Part shown: positions 6,292-10,824 of the stretch, one piece after another | Position numbering within the stretch: position 1 is the first letter of the stretch | How the letters are laid out: every line of letters starts with the position of its first letter | Assembly (NCBI GenBank): GCA_002368795.1 | Contig: DFFG01000004.1 | Coordinates: 1 to 10,824, forward strand | Direction: 5' to 3' | From: Eubacterium sp. UBA3782 | GTDB taxonomy: Bacteria > Bacillota > Clostridia > Lachnospirales > Lachnospiraceae | Length of the DNA: 10,824 bases | The notes under the pieces: generated by a model | Database searches by the model: none | Seen by the model: only the letters and a program-made list of their open reading frames with translations | What the model was told of the DNA's origin: nothing | Position numbers and translations under genes: made by a program

Positions 6292-6305
6292 TCACGGATT
6301 TTTTT
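6280..6305 (+). terminator. Possible weak terminator at the end of dprA
   Basis: ATCCG (6280-6284) can pair with CGGAT (6295-6299) across a 10-nt loop, followed by a run of seven T (6299-6305). The stem is only 5 bp and begins inside dprA. The T-run overlaps a CodY-box-like site. It may end some dprA transcripts; a dedicated topA promoter follows. Confidence 0.35.
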
Positions 6306-6314
6306 CAGAAAATA
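6300..6314. promoter_or_regulatory. CodY-box-like site upstream of topA
   Basis: The site matches the CodY consensus AATTTTCWGAAAATT at 12 of 15 positions, including an intact TTTTCAGAAAAT core. A second, weaker match (11 of 15) starts at 6320. Both lie 16-50 nt upstream of the topA -35 element, so they would suit activation or roadblock of dprA read-through better than direct occlusion of the promoter. A real CodY gene lies downstream in this window. Confidence 0.5.
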
Positions 6315-6349
6315 CGGTCAATTTTCATATTATAAAGGAAAAGTTGTCC

Positions 6350-6378
6350 TTGCCATTGAAAATCTTTTGCGTTATAGT
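6350..6378 (+). promoter_or_regulatory. Sigma-A-type promoter for topA
   Basis: TTGCCA (6350-6355), 17 nt, then TATAGT (6373-6378). Both hexamers match consensus at 5 of 6 positions with ideal spacing. The transcript should start near 6385, giving a leader of about 29 nt before the TTG start codon. Confidence 0.72.
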
Positions 6379-6413
6379 GACTTGCGTATAGTTGTAAAAG
6401 CGAGGAAAATTTT

Positions 6414-8504
6414 TTGGCAAAATATTTAGTAATCGTTGAGTCACCGACAAAAGTTAAGACGGTGGCAAAGTTTTTAGGAAAGAATTATGAAGTACTGGCG
6501 TCCAATGGCCATGTCAGAGATCTGCCAAAAAGTTCCCTGGGTATCGATGTCGAGCATGGCTATGAACCAAAGTACATTACGATCCGGGGAAAGGGCGATC
6601 TGGTCGCGTCGCTTCGCAAGGCTGCCGATAAGGCAGACAAAGTCTATCTGGCAACCGACCCTGACCGCGAGGGAGAGGCCATCAGCTGGCATCTTTCCAA
6701 GGCGCTCAAGCTCGAGTCATCCAAGATGCGCAGGATCACCTTCAACGAGATCACAAAAACGGCAGTAAAGGCATCACTGAAAAATGCCCGGGATATCGAT
6801 ATGAATCTCGTGGACGAACAGCAGGCCAGAAGGATCCTGGACCGTATGGTCGGTTATGAGATCAGCCCGCTGCTCTGGAAAAAGATCAAGAGAGGGCTTT
6901 CTGCCGGCCGTGTGCAGTCGGTAGCTCTGCGGATCATCGCAGACCGGGAGGCCGAGATCAATGCCTTTATCCCGGAGGAATACTGGACGCTGGATGTGGA
7001 GCTGAAGGCAGAAGGGGAAAAGAAGCCTCTGGAAGCACATTTTTACGGAGATGAGAACGGCAGGATAGAGATCCGCTCCGAGGAAGAACTTCGCAAAATC
7101 ATGGCTGAGATCCGGACGGACGCGCTTGCCGTGACAGAACAGAAGGCCGGAGAGCGCACGCGGAAAGCACCGCTGCCCTTTACGACCAGTACGCTGCAGC
7201 AGGAGGCATCCAGGACACTGAACATGTCCACCTACAAGACCATGCAGATCGCGCAGCAGCTGTACGAAGGTATCGATATCGGCAGAGCCGGCACCGTAGG
7301 TCTGATCTCTTATCTGCGTACCGACAGTACCCGTATTTCTGAGGAAGCCGACACGGCAGCCCGTGCATACATTGGAGAGCAGTACGGAGAGGATTATCTC
7401 TCTGCCGGTACGACCACCGAAAACCGGAACCGAAACAGCCAGGATGCCCACGAGGCGATCCGGCCGACGGATGTTTCCCGTACGCCCCAGATGCTGAAGG
7501 AGTACCTGAACCGGGATCAGTTCCGTCTGTACCAGATGATCTGGAGACGGTTTGTGGCCAGCCGGATGGCAGACGCGCGGTATCAGACCAATACGGTCAG
7601 GATCTCCGATGGAAAATATGTATTCAACGCATCGGCGTCCGTGCTGATATTTGATGGTTTCCTGTCTGTGTATGCCCAGGACGAGGAAAAGAAGAGTGCA
7701 AACGACCGGCTGAACGGCGTCAGCAAGGGAAAGCATCTGAGCTTCCAGGGCTTCAAGGAAGAGCAGCACTTCACACAGCCGCCGGCGCATTATACCGAGG
7801 CTTCCCTGGTCAAGGCGATGGAAGAGCTGGGCATCGGCCGTCCGAGTACCTATGCGCCGACGATCACCACGATCATCGCCCGCAATTATGTGACCAGAGA
7901 GAAAAAGAATCTGTATATTACGGAGCTGGGCGAGGTCGTCAACGATATGATGAAGTCAGCGTTCCCCAGCATCGTCGATGTAAACTTCACCGCCAACCTT
8001 GAGCAGCTGCTGGATGCGATCGGCTCGGGCACGATTCCGTGGAAGACGGTCGTCGAGAATTTCTGGCCGGATCTGGAGGAATCGGTCAAGGAGGCGGAAA
8101 AGGAGCTGCAGCATGTCAAGATCGAGGACGAGGTATCCGATGTTGTCTGTGAAAACTGCGGCAGGCTGATGGTGATCAAATACGGCCCTCACGGCAAATT
8201 CCTTGCATGCCCCGGATTCCCCGAGTGCAGAAATACGAAGCCCTATCTGGAAAAGACCGGCATCCGCTGTCCAAAATGCGGCGGAGACGTTCTTCTTCGC
8301 AAAACACGGAAGGGCAGACGCTATTTTGGCTGTGAGAACAATCCGGACTGCGATTTCATGAGCTGGCAGAAGCCGTCCGACAAGCCCTGTCCGAAATGCG
8401 GCGGCTATATGGTGATCCGGGGAAACAAGCAGGTATGCGCAGATAAGGAATGCGGATACGTGGAAAATATTAGTGAGAAAAGCTTAGAAAACTCGAACGA
8501 TTAG
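6414..8504 (+). CDS. topA: DNA topoisomerase I (type IA)
   Basis: TopA relaxes negative supercoils by transient single-strand cleavage. The 696-residue product has an N-terminal Toprim domain (MAKYLVIVESPTKVKTVAKF; catalytic E9, and D82, D84, E86 in YLATDPDREGEA). It also has the conserved LSAGRVQSVALRIIADREAE (162-181), the active-site Tyr at about 300 in GLISYLRTDSTRIS, and GRPSTYAPTI (475-484). Three C-terminal four-cysteine zinc modules follow: C579/C582/C599/C605, C619/C622/C640/C646 and C659/C662/C675/C680. The start is TTG, not ATG: translation from 6414 gives the standard N-terminus, with GAGG at 6402-6405, 8 nt upstream. No ATG start would preserve the Toprim motif. It has its own promoter and no clear terminator after it, so read-through into codY is possible. 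Confidence 0.97.
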   Translation: MAKYLVIVESPTKVKTVAKFLGKNYEVLASNGHVRDLPKSSLGIDVEHGYEPKYITIRGKGDLVASLRKAADKADKVYLATDPDREGEAISWHLSKALKLESSKMRRITFNEITKTAVKASLKNARDIDMNLVDEQQARRILDRMVGYEISPLLWKKIKRGLSAGRVQSVALRIIADREAEINAFIPEEYWTLDVELKAEGEKKPLEAHFYGDENGRIEIRSEEELRKIMAEIRTDALAVTEQKAGERTRKAPLPFTTSTLQQEASRTLNMSTYKTMQIAQQLYEGIDIGRAGTVGLISYLRTDSTRISEEADTAARAYIGEQYGEDYLSAGTTTENRNRNSQDAHEAIRPTDVSRTPQMLKEYLNRDQFRLYQMIWRRFVASRMADARYQTNTVRISDGKYVFNASASVLIFDGFLSVYAQDEEKKSANDRLNGVSKGKHLSFQGFKEEQHFTQPPAHYTEASLVKAMEELGIGRPSTYAPTITTIIARNYVTREKKNLYITELGEVVNDMMKSAFPSIVDVNFTANLEQLLDAIGSGTIPWKTVVENFWPDLEESVKEAEKELQHVKIEDEVSDVVCENCGRLMVIKYGPHGKFLACPGFPECRNTKPYLEKTGIRCPKCGGDVLLRKTRKGRRYFGCENNPDCDFMSWQKPSDKPCPKCGGYMVIRGNKQVCADKECGYVENISEKSLENSND

Positions 8505-8505
8505 C

Positions 8506-8577
8506 TATAATGTCTGATAATTTTACACATTAACGCAGCGCCGTAATAGCACTTCGAAGCAAATGTGTCTGAAAAAT
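8506..8577 (+). promoter_or_regulatory. Distal codY leader: TATAAT hexamer and two CodY-like boxes
   Basis: A perfect TATAAT lies at 8506-8511, but its -35 is poor (TTAGAA, 16 nt away). It is overlapped by a CodY-like box at 8508-8522 (11 of 15). A second box is at 8563-8577 (11 of 15). Between them ACACATT (8525-8531) can pair with AATGTGT (8562-8568). This may be a distal codY promoter region; no gene is visible in it. Confidence 0.4.
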
Positions 8578-8623
8578 GAACGTAATAGAAACATAATGCA
8601 GATACCGCATGAAAACACTGTAA

Positions 8624-8638
8624 AAATATCTGAAAATA
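8624..8638. promoter_or_regulatory. CodY-box-like site upstream of the codY promoter
   Basis: This site matches AATTTTCWGAAAATT at 12 of 15 positions, with CTGAAAAT intact. It ends 1 nt before the -35 hexamer of the proximal codY promoter and is centred 22 bp, about two helical turns, from the box within the promoter. Confidence 0.52.
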
Positions 8639-8639
8639 C

Positions 8640-8668
8640 TTGTTGCGCTGTCTGAAAAGTGTTAAAAT
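8640..8668 (+). promoter_or_regulatory. Proximal codY promoter with internal CodY-like box
   Basis: TTGTTG (8640-8645), 17 nt, then TAAAAT (8663-8668); transcription should start near 8675. The spacer contains TCTGAAAA (8651-8658), core of a weaker CodY-like box (8646-8660, 10 of 15). Occupancy there would block RNA polymerase, which suggests autorepression. Confidence 0.65.
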
Positions 8669-8733
8669 GATTCTGCAATATTATGGGGAATCAGGAGGAC
8701 ATATCAGGCAAAAAAGGCAGAAGAGGAGATGGC

Positions 8734-9534
8734 ATGAGCGTACAATTATTAGACAAGACGAGAAAGATCAACAAACTTCTACACAATAACAGTTCAACAA
8801 AGGTCGTATTCAATGATATTTGCGCAGTACTTATGGAGTGTCTGAACTCAAATATCCTTGTGATCAGCAAAAAAGGTAAGGTTCTAGGTGTTGCGGCATG
8901 TCCGGGCGTTGAGGAGATTTCGGAGCTGATCAGTGATGAAGTAGGAGCACACGTTGATCCTCTGCTGAATGACAGATTCCTGAACGTATTATCCACAAAG
9001 GAGAATGTAAATCTTACGACCCTCGGTTTTGAGAATGCAGCCTATGGGACTTACACAGCAATCATCAATCCCATCGAGATCGCCGGGGAAAGGCTCGGCA
9101 CCGTATTTATGTACCGCATGGGTCCGATCTATGATATTGACGATATCATCGTCAGTGAGTATGGTACGACAGTTGTCGGCCTGGAGATGATGCGGTCCGT
9201 AAATGAAGAGAATGTAGAGGAGACAAGAAAGATCAATGTTGTCAAATCTGCATTCAGCACACTGTCGTTCTCCGAGATGGAGGCGATCATTCACATCTTT
9301 GACGAGCTGGACGGGGAAGAGGGCATCCTCGTAGCCAGCAAGATCGCTGACCGGGTCGGCATCACCCGTTCGGTCATCGTAAACGCTCTCCGGAAATTCG
9401 AGAGCGCAGGCGTGATCGAATCCCGTTCCAGCGGCATGAAGGGAACCTACATCAAGGTCCTGAATGATTATATTTTCGACGAGCTTTCTGAGCTTCGGGA
9501 AAAGAGAAACAGAGACAGCGAGAAGAAAAAATAG
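8734..9534 (+). CDS. codY: GTP-sensing transcriptional pleiotropic repressor CodY
   Basis: CodY senses GTP and branched-chain amino acids and controls stationary-phase, nutrient-uptake and virulence genes in low-GC Gram-positives. From the ATG at 8734 it is 266 residues, close to the usual 259-264, and starts with the family-typical MSVQLLDKTRKINKLLHN. Residues 1-155 are the GAF effector-binding domain (ILVISKKGKVLGVAACPG, 41-58). Residues 199-232 form the winged helix-turn-helix (ASKIADRVGITRSVIVNAL), which reads almost as in Bacillus. An in-frame ATG at 8683 would add 17 residues, but it lies only about 8 nt after the predicted transcript start and lacks a ribosome site, whereas 8734 has AGGAG (8724-8728) 5 nt away. 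In B. subtilis codY sits several genes after topA; here it is the next gene. It is probably autoregulated. Confidence 0.97.
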   Translation: MSVQLLDKTRKINKLLHNNSSTKVVFNDICAVLMECLNSNILVISKKGKVLGVAACPGVEEISELISDEVGAHVDPLLNDRFLNVLSTKENVNLTTLGFENAAYGTYTAIINPIEIAGERLGTVFMYRMGPIYDIDDIIVSEYGTTVVGLEMMRSVNEENVEETRKINVVKSAFSTLSFSEMEAIIHIFDELDGEEGILVASKIADRVGITRSVIVNALRKFESAGVIESRSSGMKGTYIKVLNDYIFDELSELREKRNRDSEKKK

Positions 9535-9567
9535 AATGGGTGAAAGACCGGATACCCGGTATCTAAG

Positions 9568-9618
9568 AAGACCGTCCGATATGGGAGCAAAGGAAAGCTT
9601 CTGATGGACGGTCTTTTT
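9568..9618 (+). terminator. Intrinsic terminator after codY
   Basis: AAGACCGTCC (9568-9577) pairs perfectly with GGACGGTCTT (9606-9615), and a T-run (9614-9618) closes it. The 28-nt loop holds a smaller stem, GGAGC with GCTTC (one G-U). Upstream, AAAGACCG (9543-9550) could compete for the same right arm, and GATACC-C-GGTATC (9551-9563) is a further dyad. Confidence 0.82.
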
Positions 9619-9750
9619 ATATGCCTGCCGCGCACGGAATAGGAGTCGCGCGCACCGCGAGGCACAAGTACCATTAAGAGGAACGCGCGCGTTTCTCGCG
9701 CACGAGATGGAATGCGCGCTTTTCTCGCACATGTGATTACCGCGCGAGAG
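9619..9750. repeat. GCGC-rich intergenic region with 29-nt tandem repeat
   Basis: Two adjacent 29-nt units, 9680-9708 and 9709-9737, agree at 24 of 29 positions; both follow the pattern GGAA-Y-GCGCGC-K-TTTCTCGC. A more degenerate GCGCGC/CGCGAG stretch precedes them (about 9627-9662), and TCTCGCGC (9694-9701) is inverted at 9742-9749. Unit 1 can fold as GCGCG-TTTCT-CGCGC. No gene with a ribosome binding site or recognisable protein is seen. Base composition differs sharply from the AT-rich DNA that follows. Confidence 0.65.
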
Positions 9751-9780
9751 TTGACAAAGTTTTCATAAAACATGTAAAAA
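9751..9780 (+). promoter_or_regulatory. Possible upstream groESL promoter
   Basis: A perfect TTGACA (9751-9756) is followed at 18 nt by TAAAAA (9775-9780, 4 of 6). The spacer contains the short dyad GTTTT-CAT-AAAAC (9759-9771), also an 11-of-15 CodY-like match. If used, it would give a leader of about 170 nt that includes the CIRCE element. Confidence 0.4.
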
Positions 9781-9847
9781 CGGGATATATAACGAGAAAA
9801 CAGGCGAAAACACGAGAAATAAAGAGCATACCAGGAAATTCCCGGAT

Positions 9848-9879
9848 TTGCGAAATACAGGGCGAACCACTATTATAAT
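9848..9879 (+). promoter_or_regulatory. Main groESL promoter
   Basis: TTGCGA (9848-9853) is 17 nt from TATTAT (9871-9876); the perfect TATAAT at 9874-9879 overlaps it with a 20-nt spacer. Either -10 places the start near 9883-9886, just before the CIRCE operator, the usual arrangement for HrcA-controlled chaperone genes. Confidence 0.65.
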
Positions 9880-9888
9880 TATCGTTAA

Positions 9889-9915
9889 GTAGCACTCGAA
9901 AGTAATGAGTGCTAA
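9889..9915. promoter_or_regulatory. CIRCE operator (HrcA binding site)
   Basis: The arms GTAGCACTC and GAGTGCTAA are separated by exactly 9 nt, matching TTAGCACTC-N9-GAGTGCTAA with one mismatch at the first base. CIRCE is bound by the heat-shock repressor HrcA and lies in the 5' region of groESL and dnaK operons in Gram-positives. HrcA itself is not in this window. Confidence 0.96.
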
Positions 9916-9958
9916 TAATTAGAAAAGAGCACAAGATCTTTCAAGGAGGCATAAAATA

Positions 9959-10231
9959 ATGAAGTTAGTTCCGCTTGGAGACAGAGTCATTCTGAAACAG
10001 TTAGAAGCTGAAGAAAAGACAAAATCCGGTATTATCCTTACTTCCGCAGCTCAGGAGAAGCCCCAGGAGGCCATTGTTATTTCTGTGGGCCCCGGCACTG
10101 AGAAGGTTAAGATGGAAGTCGCTGAGGGCGACAGAGTAATCTTCGGAAAATACTCCGGCACGACCGTCAAGGTCGAGGGCGAGGATTACATCGTGATCCA
10201 GCAGCAGGATATTCTTGCAATCGTGAAATAA
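9959..10231 (+). CDS. groS: Co-chaperonin GroES
   Basis: GroES is the 10-kDa heptameric lid of the GroEL folding chamber in the cytoplasm. The 90-residue product is nearly full family length (94-97 in many bacteria). It opens with the typical MKLVPLGDRVILKQ. The mobile loop that contacts GroEL (about 17-36) contains GIIL at 24-27, a variant of the usual G-I-V-L/I contact motif. The core includes AIVISVGPGT (38-47) and EGDRVIFGKYSG (56-67), and it ends IQQQDILAIVK. AAGGAGG (9943-9949), 9 nt upstream, sets the start. CIRCE control and the groEL gene 55 nt downstream make the operon assignment secure. Confidence 0.98.
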   Translation: MKLVPLGDRVILKQLEAEEKTKSGIILTSAAQEKPQEAIVISVGPGTEKVKMEVAEGDRVIFGKYSGTTVKVEGEDYIVIQQQDILAIVK

Positions 10232-10286
10232 TAAACAAGCAGTAAAGCCTATTTAAAGGCAGATCAATGAATGGAGGATGTCAATC

Positions 10287-10824
10287 ATGGCAAAAGAGAT
10301 CAAATATGGAGAAGAGGCCAGAGCTGCCCTGCAGGCTGGCGTTGACAAACTGGCAAATACCGTACGTGTGACCCTTGGACCGAAGGGCCGCAATGTCGTA
10401 CTTGAGAAGTCCTATGGCGCTCCGACGATCGCAAACGACGGCGTTACGATCGCAAAAGAGATCGAGCTTGAGGACGGATTTGAAAACATGGGCGCTCAGC
10501 TCATCCGTGAGGTCGCTTCTAAGACCAACGATGTTGCCGGTGATGGTACCACCACAGCTACCGTTCTTGCACAGGCAATGATCCACGAGGGCATGAGAAA
10601 CCTCGCTGCAGGTGCTAACCCGATCGTCCTGAGAAAGGGCATGAAGAAGGCTACCGAGAAGACTGTCGAGATCATCCGTGAGATGAGCAAGAAGGTCAAC
10701 GGCAAAGAGCAGATCGCCAGAGTAGCAGCTGTTTCCTCTGGTGATGAGGAGGTCGGCCAGCTGGTAGCAGATGCTATGGAGAAGGTTACTCATGACGGTG
10801 TTATCACCATCGAAGAGTCCAAGA
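10287..10824 (+). CDS. groL: Chaperonin GroEL, N-terminal part (3' end outside window)
   Basis: GroEL is the 60-kDa ATP-driven chaperonin that folds proteins inside a double heptamer with GroES. The first 179 residues are present, open to the window edge, about a third of the usual ~540. The start MAKEIKYGEEARAAL is preceded by GGAGG (10273-10277), 9 nt away. ATP-site motifs are intact: TLGPKGRNV (29-37), NDGVTIAKEIELED (50-63, with D51 equal to E. coli D52), and VAGDGTTTATVLAQ (83-96, with D86 equal to E. coli D87). The equatorial domain continues with RNLAAGANPIVLRKGM and the segment after VNGKEQIARVAAVSSGDEE leads toward the intermediate domain. It is co-transcribed with groES; the 55-nt gap holds only a short GCCT/AGGC hairpin (10247-10260). 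Confidence 0.98.
   Translation, partial: MAKEIKYGEEARAALQAGVDKLANTVRVTLGPKGRNVVLEKSYGAPTIANDGVTIAKEIELEDGFENMGAQLIREVASKTNDVAGDGTTTATVLAQAMIHEGMRNLAAGANPIVLRKGMKKATEKTVEIIREMSKKVNGKEQIARVAAVSSGDEEVGQLVADAMEKVTHDGVITIEESK

Noticed and set aside
6774..7790. A 338-codon open frame on the - strand opposite topA
   Set aside because: Shadow of topA with no ribosome site and no recognisable motif.
8683..8733. Alternative codY start at 8683 adding 17 residues
   Set aside because: It lies about 8 nt after the predicted transcript start, lacks a Shine-Dalgarno, and the extension is unlike CodY. The start at 8734 matches the family exactly.
9468..9934. Small - strand open frames between codY and groES
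   Set aside because: They overlap the terminator, GCGC repeats and groESL promoter, with no ribosome sites or known domains.

Overview
The window looks like chromosomal core DNA of a Gram-positive clostridium, most likely a Lachnospiraceae-type Bacillota. The evidence is a complete CodY regulator, an RNase J, a CIRCE operator on groES, strong AGGAGG-type ribosome binding sites, and the orders mltG-like/O-methyltransferase/U32 and dprA/topA/codY, which echo Bacillus subtilis. All credible genes are on the + strand. I see no transposase, phage gene, CRISPR array, tRNA or rRNA.

Region 1 (1-3340) reads as one operon: the 3' end of an RNase J gene; a YlbF-family gene starting 2 nt after it; a short membrane-anchored MltG/YceG-like protein with no catalytic domain; a TrmR-type O-methyltransferase; and a TrhP-type U32 protein. 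The last two are a recognisable tRNA wobble-uridine pair (hydroxylation, then methylation of U34). The first two suggest a link to mRNA decay.

Region 2 (3341-3698) is non-coding and is the most unusual part. It holds a ~180-nt nested inverted repeat (3358-3536) able to fold into a long rod, then a second stem-loop, a clear intrinsic terminator (3608-3639), and two short dyads in the leader of the next gene.

Region 3 (3699-6291) is a translationally coupled pair: yifB/comM (AAA+ ATPase) overlaps dprA by 8 nt. Both products are known from DNA uptake and recombination.

Region 4 (6292-8504) is topA with its own promoter, a TTG start and a CodY-box-like site upstream. Region 5 (8505-9534) is codY. 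Its leader carries four same-strand TCTGAWAA motifs, the last within the spacer of a good sigma-A promoter, which points to autoregulation. A terminator follows codY.

Region 6 (9619-10824) has a GCGC-rich stretch with a 29-nt tandem repeat, a groESL control region with CIRCE, complete groES, and the first 179 codons of groEL.

Most of the coding content is ordinary housekeeping. The points worth a second look are the rod-forming element, the CodY sites, the shortened MltG homologue and the GCGC repeats. Everything here comes from reading the sequence; no database search or folding program was run.
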